Program-made: the position numbers and the translations under genes
Assembly (NCBI GenBank): GCA_002371625.1
Contig: DFFV01000085.1
Location: 1-42,953, forward strand
DNA: 42,953 nt
From: Ruminococcus sp. UBA3767
Lineage (GTDB): Bacteria > Bacillota > Clostridia > Oscillospirales > Ruminococcaceae
Direction of reading: 5' to 3'
Notes under the pieces: model-generated
Told to the model about the DNA's origin: nothing
The model's database searches: none
Seen by the model: only the letters and a program-made list of their open reading frames with translations
Shown: in pieces, positions 24,497 to 32,438 of the stretch
Layout: the number at the start of each line of letters is the position of its first letter
How positions within the stretch are numbered: position 1 is the first letter of the stretch

Positions 24497-26275
24497 TCAG
24501 ATAGAAAACATATCATCTATCACAGAATCAAGGCTCTTGCCGTTTAGCAGCAAACGTTTTTTATCCATTAGCTTTACCCTGAATTCAAGTGCATCATCGC
24601 TCATTGATCTGTCTATCGCTTTATCAAGTGATGTTGCATCTGCCTTATCCGTTTCCAGCAAAGCAGTCAAAAGCGGCATATCATCACTGATGACTGCATA
24701 GCAAAGAGCATCGGCGATATTCTCGTCAAGGAACTCATCGCACTCTTTAATATCATCGGTAAAACATACTGCGGCAGGCACTTTTTCATTAAGCGAGGAA
24801 ATAGCGCAAAAGCTATCTGCACAAGGACATTGCGCAAAAAGTGCAATGGGATCATTTCCCGAAAGCGCATCTTCAAGCCTGACAGTAAATCGCTTTTCAC
24901 CGCAGACAAAGGTTACCCTTGACGTTGACGGAAAAACCGAATTACCAAGTGTTTTGCCTTTCATTGACAGCGTTACATCAAGATCGGTACAAGCCATAAA
25001 AGCATCTGAGCCTATGCTTTCAACGCTGTCGGGTATTACAGCTTTTTTAAGGCTGCCAAGCCACCTGAAAGCGTTATTGCCAATGTATTTTACAGTCGGC
25101 GCAAAGATTATCTCCTGCACTCCTACCGCACCTGCAAAGGCATTATCTGCGATCAGCACTACACCATCGGGAACAGTAAAACTCTCGCTGTTTACACTGC
25201 ACCTTATCAGGTATTTGCTATCGAGAATAACAGTATCCTCGTTATGCGATTCAAGCAGCATTGTATTATAAAAGGCATCTGAGCCTATCCTTTTTACATT
25301 TCCCGGCAGCTTGATGCCGGCAAGGCTCGTGCAGTCAACAAAAGCCCTGTCACCGATTATTTTAAGGCTTTGCGGCAGAATAACTGTTTCAAGCTCGATG
25401 CATTTTTCAAAGGCAAGGTCGCTTATCTCAACGACAGTTTCGGGAAGCGAAACGCTTTTGAGCTGCGAAAGTGATGAAAAAGCATTCTCACCTATAACTC
25501 TGACTCCAACAGGAGCTGAAATGTTTTCCGCCTCGCAGCACCATTTTACAAGTACCCCGTTGCCAAGCACCACTGCATCATCAGCGCATTTTGATACTAT
25601 GGGGGTATTTTCAAAAGCTCCCGAGCCGATATGCTCTACACTTTCAGGAACTATCGCTTTTACCAGTGATGAGCAGCCACGAAATGCAAAATGACCTATT
25701 GCATTCACACTATCAGGCAGTTTAGCCTCTTCAAGTGATGAGCAGCACTCAAAGGCATAATCATCTATCAATGTAATGCCCTCACCGAAAGTAAGCTCCT
25801 TCATTGCACGGCACCCTGAAAACGTTCTTTTCCTTATAACACCGACAGTACCTGAAACTACCGCACTCTCAAGACTTCTGCAATCGGAAAATGCACTTTC
25901 GCCAAGCCTTTTAAGTCCTTTGGGCAAAGAAACTCCGCTGATGAGATCACATCCACGGAATGCAGAATTTCCTATCTCGGTAACAGTTTCGGGTATAGTT
26001 ATATCTTTCAGCTGACCGCACGAACAAAAAGCAAACCTTTCAATAGCCTCAAGTCCGCTTGGCAGCACGACTTCACTTAGAGAATCACAGCCTCTGAACG
26101 CTTGCTGCTCGATACAGGTAACTCCGCTTGGGATAACGACTTTTCTGACAGTATCGTTACCTATGAAAGAATACGCACCGATCCGCTCGACGCCTTCTGG
26201 AACAACAGCAACTTCTCCGCCGTTGTACTTAACAAGGACACCGTCTTCTATTTCAAATATCATTTCATCAGCCAT
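24497..26275 (-). CDS. Large cytoplasmic BspA-type leucine-rich repeat protein
   Basis: A 592-residue protein almost wholly made of BspA/LRR_5 repeats (about 18 units over residues 15-440), each with an A-F-x-x-C-x-x-L core such as IGNSAFRGCDLISGVSLPKGL. The last 120 residues are helical and repeat-free. There is no signal peptide or anchor, so it is probably cytoplasmic like the zinc-ribbon LRR protein of the same cluster. The start ATG 26275 overlaps the stop of the VWA gene by 8 nt (ATGGCTGA), which indicates translational coupling; another ATG at 26287 touches the GGAGGAGG site too closely. The 81 codons between the true start of this gene's neighbourhood and earlier ATGs lack a ribosome binding site. 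Confidence 0.83.
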   Translation of the reverse strand: MADEMIFEIEDGVLVKYNGGEVAVVPEGVERIGAYSFIGNDTVRKVVIPSGVTCIEQQAFRGCDSLSEVVLPSGLEAIERFAFCSCGQLKDITIPETVTEIGNSAFRGCDLISGVSLPKGLKRLGESAFSDCRSLESAVVSGTVGVIRKRTFSGCRAMKELTFGEGITLIDDYAFECCSSLEEAKLPDSVNAIGHFAFRGCSSLVKAIVPESVEHIGSGAFENTPIVSKCADDAVVLGNGVLVKWCCEAENISAPVGVRVIGENAFSSLSQLKSVSLPETVVEISDLAFEKCIELETVILPQSLKIIGDRAFVDCTSLAGIKLPGNVKRIGSDAFYNTMLLESHNEDTVILDSKYLIRCSVNSESFTVPDGVVLIADNAFAGAVGVQEIIFAPTVKYIGNNAFRWLGSLKKAVIPDSVESIGSDAFMACTDLDVTLSMKGKTLGNSVFPSTSRVTFVCGEKRFTVRLEDALSGNDPIALFAQCPCADSFCAISSLNEKVPAAVCFTDDIKECDEFLDENIADALCYAVISDDMPLLTALLETDKADATSLDKAIDRSMSDDALEFRVKLMDKKRLLLNGKSLDSVIDDMFSI

Positions 26276-27809
26276 ATAAAAGCTCATCCTCCTCCAGAAT
26301 GACCTTAAAAGCCCACGCAGGAAGCTCGGGCGGTTCGTTTTTAAGCGTATCTTCACGCATAAAAGCAAAAGCTGTGCTGTATCTCGGACGCTGCTGAGGG
26401 AACTTACCGAAACCGTCGGTAAAGTATATCATTCCTTTCAAGTTTTTAAGTTCACCCGAATCTACCAGCTTGTCAACATACTCAAACACAGGTCGAAAAT
26501 CTGTACCGCCAAGTCCTTTTATCTCCATTTCACGCAGATATTTTTCCATTTCTTTGCTGTCGGTCAGCTTAACGGCTTCCCTGATCTGCGTATCGCACTG
26601 GATAACGTATATATTCACCTTGGAAAAATAGCTCTCACCATTTTTAAGGATACTGAAAGTCTTTTTCACAAAGCTCTCCACAAGTGCTCCGCTCACAGAG
26701 CCTGAGGTATCTATCGCAATAACAAAATCTTTTACGAGCTTTGTCTCCTTATATTCGAGCGGTTCAATAAGCGCCGCATTGCCGTATAGATCAAGCCCGT
26801 AGCAGTAAAAATTTACATCAAAGCTGTCGGGATCGCTCCTCATGATCTCACCCGAAACAGCAAATCTTCTCAGGAAAGCAGAATAATCGTACTTATCCCG
26901 GTCGATATCCTTGAGCACATTTACAAGGTATCCGTTCTCATTGCCTGCATTCTTATTGAAATTTTCAAGCTCGGAGAGTATCTGCTGAGATATTTCCTTC
27001 CACTCCTGCTCAAGCAATTCTTCATTGCTCCTGCGGTTTTCATCAAGCCATTTTTCAAGAGTATCCTGCTCTTGTCCGTTTCCGGGCTGCTGCTGCGGAT
27101 TGTTAGGGTCATCCTTTTTCTCTTGCTTTTTATCACCGTCCGAACCGTCAGAGCGTTCACTTTCGATTTTATCATCCTTATCATCTTCCTCAATATTATC
27201 ATTTATACCTATGGGGATATTCTTCTGCTGCTTCTCAGGTTCAAGCTCCTTATCCGATCTATAAGACCAGTACTTATGGTCATCGGCACAAAACAGCTTA
27301 TTAAGCGCAGTTATCTGTTCCTCGGTCATCTCGGGAGAGGAAAAGTACTTATATAGCCTTTCAGCTGTGAGCAGTTCGGTCTTGAACTGCAGTTTTCTTA
27401 TTGCCGCCTGTTTTTCGGTCAGGTGCTCAACTTCACAGAACCTTACAGCAGACTCGATAACTATTGTTTCAACGGCAATATCGCAGGCGGTATCCCAGCG
27501 CAGCCTATCAAGATGCGCTGCGGGTTTACAATGCCTGAAAACGTTGTGCAAAAGAACATGGAGATAATCGTGCACAAGCAATCTGCTTCCCTGTTTATAT
27601 CTGCGCAGCACATTATCGGCATTATAGTATAATGCTCCTGCACTGCTGCAAAAGCCTTCCCCTCGGCACATTGTTCTGAGCTTATTGATAGATTTTGCCA
27701 TAAAACGCATATTCAGCAGCAGTGCTGATGATGTGAGCGAGATTATTTCCGCAGAAAGCTCCGTTTTCTTTTCAGCCAATTGTTCTTTGGAAAGAGTGTT
27801 TTCCTTCAT
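26268..27809 (-). CDS. DUF2201 metallopeptidase-like / VWA-like protein
   Basis: A 513-residue protein with the DUF2201 arrangement. The N-terminal domain (about 15-190) resembles a zincin: VHDYLHVLLHNVFRH (residues 79-93) aligns with HExxH...H, but the Glu is Asp81. Residues 200-255 are an acidic, Gln/Asn-rich linker. The C-terminal VWA-like domain (about 355-510) has DTSGS (Asp367, Ser369, Ser371), GLGGTDFRPVF and FTDGFGKFP, a full metal-ion-dependent adhesion site. Such proteins pair with MoxR ATPases, and one is encoded 1.8 kb downstream in the same transcription unit. The frame opens at 27830 but AAAGGAA spaced 8 nt favours ATG 27809. It is separated from the hydrogenase-like gene by 119 nt that contain a structured element. 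Confidence 0.88.
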   Translation of the reverse strand: MKENTLSKEQLAEKKTELSAEIISLTSSALLLNMRFMAKSINKLRTMCRGEGFCSSAGALYYNADNVLRRYKQGSRLLVHDYLHVLLHNVFRHCKPAAHLDRLRWDTACDIAVETIVIESAVRFCEVEHLTEKQAAIRKLQFKTELLTAERLYKYFSSPEMTEEQITALNKLFCADDHKYWSYRSDKELEPEKQQKNIPIGINDNIEEDDKDDKIESERSDGSDGDKKQEKKDDPNNPQQQPGNGQEQDTLEKWLDENRRSNEELLEQEWKEISQQILSELENFNKNAGNENGYLVNVLKDIDRDKYDYSAFLRRFAVSGEIMRSDPDSFDVNFYCYGLDLYGNAALIEPLEYKETKLVKDFVIAIDTSGSVSGALVESFVKKTFSILKNGESYFSKVNIYVIQCDTQIREAVKLTDSKEMEKYLREMEIKGLGGTDFRPVFEYVDKLVDSGELKNLKGMIYFTDGFGKFPQQRPRYSTAFAFMREDTLKNEPPELPAWAFKVILEEDELLYG

Positions 27810-27833
27810 CAAGATAATTCCTTTACGCAAAAC

Positions 27834-27883
27834 AAGGGCAGACGCATTGCCGAGATATCCGGCATAATACAGCGACTGCCCTT
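27834..27883 (-). promoter_or_regulatory. Structured RNA element between hydrogenase-like and VWA genes
   Basis: AAGGGCAG (27834-27841) pairs with CTGCCCTT (27876-27883), extended after one mismatch by CGC/GCG, and it encloses an inner GCCG/CGGC hairpin (27849-27852 with 27860-27863). On the minus strand it is followed by GTTTTGCG, too poor a U-tract for a confident terminator. It could be an attenuator or a partial terminator setting the expression ratio. Confidence 0.5.
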
Positions 27884-27928
27884 AAGTTTCATTTCATCAA
27901 AGTGAAAGTGCCTATAATTACGTTCGTT

Positions 27929-29623
27929 TTATCTGACGCTTACGCTTTCGGTCCTGCGCAGACTCTCATTGATATTATCAACAAGACCGCTGATCTCAGA
28001 GATAGAATTACGGATAACTTCAGAGCTTTCATTTGTTGTATTAACGTTATCATCAAGAGCCTTGAATGCATCAAGTGTTGTTTCAAGGATCTCGATAAGC
28101 TGTGAAACGCTTGAAGCGTCCATCGTAGAGTTATCCTTACAGAAATCGATAACATTTGAAAGCAGGTCGTTAACGACATTTGCTCTATCGCTTGTCTTTG
28201 AAGTAGATTCACCGATCGTATTCATATTGCTGCTGATGCTCTTGAGGTCGTCCTTGAGCTTGTTGGAAAGATCCAGACACTCGTTGGTGATCTCAGAGAG
28301 AAGCTCGTGCTGAGCAGTCAGCTCGCTATGCCTTGCAGTAAGCACTCTCTTAGCGTGTACGATACAGTTATCAACTGTATTGAGTCCACGGCATATAGCG
28401 ATAGCCATTTCACGGCATGATCTATAACCGCAGGCATGACAGTTGTAATTCCTGTCCTCCTCGGTATGCTTGCCCATCATCTCAAATACTGCATCAAGCT
28501 GACGCTCTGTCGGCAGAGGTGTTGGTGTTGAAGGCTTATAGGATCTGACAAAGTCGCTGAGCTTGAGTTCTTCATCAAACTTCTTGAACAGCTTGTCTTC
28601 ACCGCCTCTGAACACACCGGTCTTTCTTCTTGTTTTAGCTTCCTTCTCGATCTCTCTCATAGAAGCCATTACGTCAAATACAGTCTGCTTTGTACCCGAA
28701 GCAGGACCAACATTACACCCGAACTCGCATGAAAGAACGTCAAACACTTCGGGGTGCTTAAATTCAGGCATCTGAGCATACATATCAAGCTCAGGGTAAA
28801 CCTTATGAACGCCCTCGGAAGTGGTGATATTGATATCAGGATCATGGAGCCAGATGTTATCTCTGAGTCCGCCCGGACGAGGATATACAGCGCCGACCTG
28901 ACCCTGTCTGTCATCGAAATGATATTCAAACTCATCAGAGCCGTTGATTGGGATCTTTATTCCGTTGCGGTCAAAATATTCACTGAGTTTATTGAATGTT
29001 ACATTGAAATCCACAAGACCTGTCTCGGTAAACTCGGTCTTCTTAGCGATGCAAGGAGTGAGCACTGCGATAGGATTATTATACTTGAGATATTTTTTGA
29101 TATATGTAACAGCGCATGAGATCGGGCTGTGGATAGGTGACAGATTATAAAGCAGCTTTGGCTGGTATATCTCGATATACTTAACGATAGCAGCACAAGG
29201 CTGTGTGATAACATTGCCGACCTTTTTTGTCTCGATAGCTCTCAGGTGTGCCCATGTACAGATATCGGCGCCGAATGAAACGTCAAAGATCAGGCAGCCT
29301 TTTTTCTTGAACCAGTCAAGAACGCCCTTCCACTTTGTCGGGAATACGGTCTTGATAGCAGGTGTAGCGAGAACGATAAGACGCTCACCTCTTGAAAGTC
29401 TCTGCATACAAGCATCGGTATCATCGATATAATCTCTTGCGCCATGTGCACAGTTTCTTACGCACTCACCGCAGGTAATACACTTATCCGGATTAACTGT
29501 GGTTACAAATCTGCCGTCCTCAAGCATTTTGGTGATATTAGCCTCCGGTGCAGGACAAGTTCTTACACAAGAATTACATCCAACGCACTTATCGGGTTTT
29601 ACAATAATAATTTCAGCACTCAT
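27929..29623 (-). CDS. Sensory-type [FeFe]-hydrogenase homologue with coiled-coil output region
   Basis: A 564-residue protein. Two ferredoxin-type [4Fe-4S] motifs lie at Cys13/16/19/23 and Cys48/51/54/58. The hydrogenase large-subunit C-terminal domain keeps the four H-cluster cysteines: Cys143 in TQPCAAI (standard TSCCPxW), Cys191 in LTPCIAKK, Cys299 and Cys303 in LSCEFGCNVG. The proton-relay Cys of catalytic enzymes is Pro142. A four-Cys FeS domain follows (Cys395/398/403/420), and residues 430-564 are a long coiled coil resembling chemoreceptor signalling helices. There is no PAS domain. These changes fit the regulatory groups C/D (HydS-type) believed to sense H2 or redox state. GAGGAG precedes ATG 29623. 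It is co-directional and close (44 nt) to the DivIVA-like gene. Confidence 0.87.
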   Translation of the reverse strand: MSAEIIIVKPDKCVGCNSCVRTCPAPEANITKMLEDGRFVTTVNPDKCITCGECVRNCAHGARDYIDDTDACMQRLSRGERLIVLATPAIKTVFPTKWKGVLDWFKKKGCLIFDVSFGADICTWAHLRAIETKKVGNVITQPCAAIVKYIEIYQPKLLYNLSPIHSPISCAVTYIKKYLKYNNPIAVLTPCIAKKTEFTETGLVDFNVTFNKLSEYFDRNGIKIPINGSDEFEYHFDDRQGQVGAVYPRPGGLRDNIWLHDPDINITTSEGVHKVYPELDMYAQMPEFKHPEVFDVLSCEFGCNVGPASGTKQTVFDVMASMREIEKEAKTRRKTGVFRGGEDKLFKKFDEELKLSDFVRSYKPSTPTPLPTERQLDAVFEMMGKHTEEDRNYNCHACGYRSCREMAIAICRGLNTVDNCIVHAKRVLTARHSELTAQHELLSEITNECLDLSNKLKDDLKSISSNMNTIGESTSKTSDRANVVNDLLSNVIDFCKDNSTMDASSVSQLIEILETTLDAFKALDDNVNTTNESSEVIRNSISEISGLVDNINESLRRTESVSVR

Positions 29624-29666
29624 AATAAAACTCCTCTTGATAGAATATAAATCTGTGTTTTGTTTC

Positions 29667-30767
29667 TCACTTTATTGATTTTGCCTTATTGAGAAGCTCT
29701 GACAGTCCGCCGGATTTTTTAGTCTCTGTTTTCGGCTTATTACCTGCAAGCTCGGCAGCCTGTTTTTTAAGCGAAGAAAGGTCATGCTTTTTAGCCGGCT
29801 TTTCTTCCTTCGGTGCGGCTGCTTTTCCGCCTCCGATAGCATCTGCCATAGATTTCAGCTTATCAAGCTCTCTAATTTTCTTTTCTTTATCTTCATCTTT
29901 CTTTACTTCACCTGAAGGATATGTATTATCTATTTCCTTATACTTTGGTTCCTCTGGCAGCTTAGCCTCTACAAGCTCAGGTTCCTTGAACATCGGAACA
30001 CCGCCTGCAAGCAGCTCACGCTGTGTGCTGTCAAGCATCTCCTCAGACTGAGTAAGAACAGCCATACCCGATTTATCAAAGTCATCAAGCAGCTTTCTGA
30101 GCTTTGCTATCTCAACACCGACTTTTGAGATATCACTTAGCATCGATGCTCTGAGATTGCCCGAAGCTACTTCCATACTTGCCTGATCGTTCTTAGCATC
30201 TGCAGTTATCTTTGCAGCCTCGACCTCGGCTTCATAAATTATCTTCGATGCTTTATTGTTTGCATCATCGACAGTATTCAAAGCGAGCTTTTCAGAATTT
30301 GCCTCAAGATCCTCAGCCTGCTGTTTAGCAGTTGAGATTATCATATTTGCAGATTTCTGTGCCTCTGCAAAAACGACTGAAAGCATTGCGGAATCTCCGC
30401 CTTCGGTTGCTGCGAGCTTATTGTTGGCATCGTTCAGCTCTTTTTCGAGCTGCTCTACCCTTGCTTTAAGCTCCTCATTCTCCTGCTCTTTAGCTTTCAG
30501 GTCATTCTCCATCGACTTGTTTTTTTCGGTAAGATTCTCATTAGTTACCTGAAGCGCCGAAAGCATCGTTCTTTCATTTGCAAGAACAGAATCAACAGCT
30601 TCTTTGTCGTCAGCGCCTTCTTTATACTTATTGAGAAGGAGCTTTGTCTCTCTGAGAGAGTTCTTCATTTCGTAATACTGAGAATACAGATAATCAAACT
30701 TTTTATCGACATCGCCCTTATCGTATCCCCCGAATACTACTGTTCTGATAAATCTTGATTCAGCCAT
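29667..30767 (-). CDS. DivIVA-like coiled-coil protein
   Basis: A 366-residue cytoplasmic protein. The N-terminus (FIRTVVFGGYDKGDVDKKFDYLYSQY) has the G-Y-D-x-x-x-V-D signature of the DivIVA/GpsB family, which binds curved membrane or partner proteins. Residues 60-250 are long coiled coils (LEKELNDANNKLAA, heptad-rich). The C-terminal third is Lys/Glu/Pro-rich and disordered. It is larger than the Bacillus DivIVA (164 aa), as is usual for Ruminococcus-type homologues. It is first in the line of ten minus-strand genes under a perfect TTGACA-17-TATAAT promoter, and AGGGGG precedes ATG 30767. It may localise the downstream hydrogenase-like or signalling proteins, which is inference. Confidence 0.75.
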   Translation of the reverse strand: MAESRFIRTVVFGGYDKGDVDKKFDYLYSQYYEMKNSLRETKLLLNKYKEGADDKEAVDSVLANERTMLSALQVTNENLTEKNKSMENDLKAKEQENEELKARVEQLEKELNDANNKLAATEGGDSAMLSVVFAEAQKSANMIISTAKQQAEDLEANSEKLALNTVDDANNKASKIIYEAEVEAAKITADAKNDQASMEVASGNLRASMLSDISKVGVEIAKLRKLLDDFDKSGMAVLTQSEEMLDSTQRELLAGGVPMFKEPELVEAKLPEEPKYKEIDNTYPSGEVKKDEDKEKKIRELDKLKSMADAIGGGKAAAPKEEKPAKKHDLSSLKKQAAELAGNKPKTETKKSGGLSELLNKAKSIK

Positions 30768-30830
30768 AAAATGCCCCCTAAGCAGATTTTAACACTACAA
30801 AGTATTATAATCCACAAAATTCTAACGTGT

Positions 30831-30859
30831 ATTATATCATAATTTTTATAAAATGTCAA
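30831..30859 (-). promoter_or_regulatory. Perfect consensus SigA promoter of the DivIVA-like/hydrogenase unit
   Basis: On the minus strand TTGACA (30854-30859), 17-bp spacer, TATAAT (30831-30836), about 64 bp before ATG 30767. It is the main candidate promoter for the DivIVA-like, hydrogenase-like, DUF2201, LRR and MoxR genes. Confidence 0.92.
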
Positions 30860-31020
30860 TAGCTTTTTGGACTAAAGATGAACAATATTAATAGAACATT
30901 GCAAATATTTCTTTATGTTTTAAACACTCGAAAACGATTAATAAAATGTTTATCAGCACTTCACCCAAAGCGGAGCTATGATTTTCGTCGATTTTACCAA
31001 TCTCAATTCATTGCAGCACA
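30860..31020. other. Non-coding AT-rich stretch, nothing recognised
   Basis: The 310-bp gap 30768-31077 holds the DivIVA-like promoter on one side and the YfcE terminator on the other. The 161 bp between show no reading frame with a ribosome binding site, no repeat and no clear hairpin. Confidence 0.5.
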
Positions 31021-31057
31021 TTAAAAAGAGCCTTGCACAAATATGCACAAAGCTCTT
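31021..31057 (-). terminator. Terminator of the yfcE-like gene
   Basis: On the minus strand AAGAGC (31052-31057) pairs with GCTCTT (31026-31031), extended inward by about five pairs including G-U, and TTTTTAA follows. It begins 20 nt after the stop codon at 31078. Confidence 0.8.
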
Positions 31058-31077
31058 ATACACTATGTAGTTAAGAT

Positions 31078-31554
31078 CTAATCGACATCAACGTGGGCAC
31101 AGCTGATACCGCAAGGCGTTATATCGATAAAAGCATAGCACGGCGGAAGATCATCTTTTGGCTGAGAAGCGCTGCCGGGATTTATTATATAAAGCCCGTT
31201 CTGCTGCTTGAAATATCTGCAATGAGTATGTCCGTAAAGGATTATCGTCGCACCTTCTCTTATCGCATTTCTGAGAAGCAGCTCGTGCGATTCTCTTACA
31301 TTATATAAATGTCCGTGAGTCATAAAGATCTTTGTGTTGAACAGCTCGATGACCTTTGTAGTCGGCTCTGTTCTTTTATCGCAGTTGCCTGCAACGCAGT
31401 AAAAATTCTTATCGGGATACTTTGTTTTAAGTACATTTATCTCTTCAAGCCCGTCACCGAGGAATATAAAATGATCGCTGAACTTATGTGCTTCGATGAT
31501 ACTGCTTGCCGCACTGAGATTTCCGTGTGTATCAGAAAATACGATCACTCTCAA
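31078..31554 (-). CDS. YfcE/MJ0936-family metallophosphoesterase
   Basis: A 158-residue calcineurin-like phosphoesterase. Motifs in order: VIVFSDTHGN (Asp-x-His), FLGDGLEE (Gly-Asp), VAGNCDKR (the GNCD variant typical of YfcE), TMTHGH-type IFMTHGHLYN and LYGHTHC (Gly-His-x-His). These bind two metal ions. Family members hydrolyse phosphodiesters in vitro, but the physiological substrate is unknown. The frame is open to 31611, yet GGGGAGGGG with a 7-nt spacing points to TTG 31554 (fMRVIVF), matching the family's usual start and length. It has its own promoter and terminator. Confidence 0.88.
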   Translation of the reverse strand: MRVIVFSDTHGNLSAASSIIEAHKFSDHFIFLGDGLEEINVLKTKYPDKNFYCVAGNCDKRTEPTTKVIELFNTKIFMTHGHLYNVRESHELLLRNAIREGATIILYGHTHCRYFKQQNGLYIINPGSASQPKDDLPPCYAFIDITPCGISCAHVDVD

Positions 31555-31589
31555 AACATATCCCCTCCCCTGCATTCTATCTTTTTCAT

Positions 31590-31618
31590 ATTGTATCACA
31601 TCTTTTATCAATATACAA
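31590..31618 (-). promoter_or_regulatory. SigA-type promoter of the yfcE-like gene
   Basis: On the minus strand TTGTAT (31613-31618) and TACAAT (31590-31595) are spaced by 17 bp, about 36 bp upstream of the TTG start. Confidence 0.7.
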
Positions 31619-31751
31619 TATATCTCAATCGAATTTACAAAACATTAAAATTTACAAACGCATTTCAGTAGCCCCAAAAGCATTTTATACGCTTATTACA
31701 AAAGTTTTCAAGAAAAGTAGGTTTAAACTGTTAGAAATATTTCAAAAGCTA

Positions 31752-31780
31752 TTGCAAATGTTACAATATAATGATATAAT
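31752..31780 (+). promoter_or_regulatory. SigA-type promoter of the gene at 31837
   Basis: TTGCAA (31752-31757), 17-bp spacer, TATAAT (31775-31780), about 57 bp upstream of ATG 31837. Confidence 0.82.
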
Positions 31781-31836
31781 ATAAAAGGTGCAGTATATGG
31801 TTTGCACACATAACTATCGTGAAAGGTGTGATCGGT

Positions 31837-32391
31837 ATGGCTAAATATGCGATTTATAGATCCGAGACAGGCTATTACTATTACGAATATCACGATACTA
31901 TGGAAACCATTGAAAAAACAAAGTTCAACGGTATAATAACCGAGGATAACCTGCCGGTCGTTATAGGCGGTACGGGTGGTTTTTTCCACTTCAACAAAGA
32001 TGACTTTATGTTTGAAAAAATAGTTGAGTGTGATGGTTGTCCTCTGACACTTGAGGAAATGTATTTCAAGAACCAGAAGGAATTCAAGCTGGGCTGGATG
32101 TCTCCCGACGGGGACACATACTCCTGCGATTACACAAGCCACACAAAAGCTGCAGTTATGATAGCACAAGAGCTTGGGCTTGACACCAAACTGCCGGAAA
32201 GGGCACTTGGCAAAAAAGGCTGGCTGAAGATAATAGATTCGTGGGACGGTGTGCAGAGAGAACACGGGCAGTTTGTATATTCGCTGACCGGAAAGATTAC
32301 AAAGCGACAGGCTGATAAGCTGTTTGACCTTGGACTTTACAACAACGACGAAGTTAAAAAGCTGATAGCGGATTGCGAAGACCGCTGGTAA
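31837..32391 (+). CDS. Conserved-looking cytoplasmic protein of unknown function
   Basis: A 184-residue soluble protein that I cannot assign. The N-terminus is unusually tyrosine-rich (MAKYAIYRSETGYYYYEYHD). A glycine loop VVIGGTGGFFHF lies near residues 44-55, and two cysteines (ECDGC) near 69-73. The C-terminal third (RQADKLFDLGLYNNDEVKKLI) is helical. No signal peptide or membrane helix. The frame opens at 31819, but the GAAAGGTG site and gene-like composition favour ATG 31837. It is monocistronic with its own promoter and a terminator overlapping the spoIIP stop codon. Confidence 0.7.
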   Translation: MAKYAIYRSETGYYYYEYHDTMETIEKTKFNGIITEDNLPVVIGGTGGFFHFNKDDFMFEKIVECDGCPLTLEEMYFKNQKEFKLGWMSPDGDTYSCDYTSHTKAAVMIAQELGLDTKLPERALGKKGWLKIIDSWDGVQREHGQFVYSLTGKITKRQADKLFDLGLYNNDEVKKLIADCEDRW

Positions 32392-32405
32392 TAATACATA
32401 AAGTA

Positions 32406-32438
32406 AGAGCTTGAGGATAACTCAAGCTCTGTTTTTTG
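32406..32438 (+). terminator. Terminator overlapping the spoIIP 3' end
   Basis: A perfect 10-bp stem (AGAGCTTGAG 32406-32415 with CTCAAGCTCT 32421-32430) is followed by GTTTTTTG. It ends the plus-strand gene. The right arm and T-run also encode the last codons and stop (32422-32424) of the convergent spoIIP. Confidence 0.88.
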
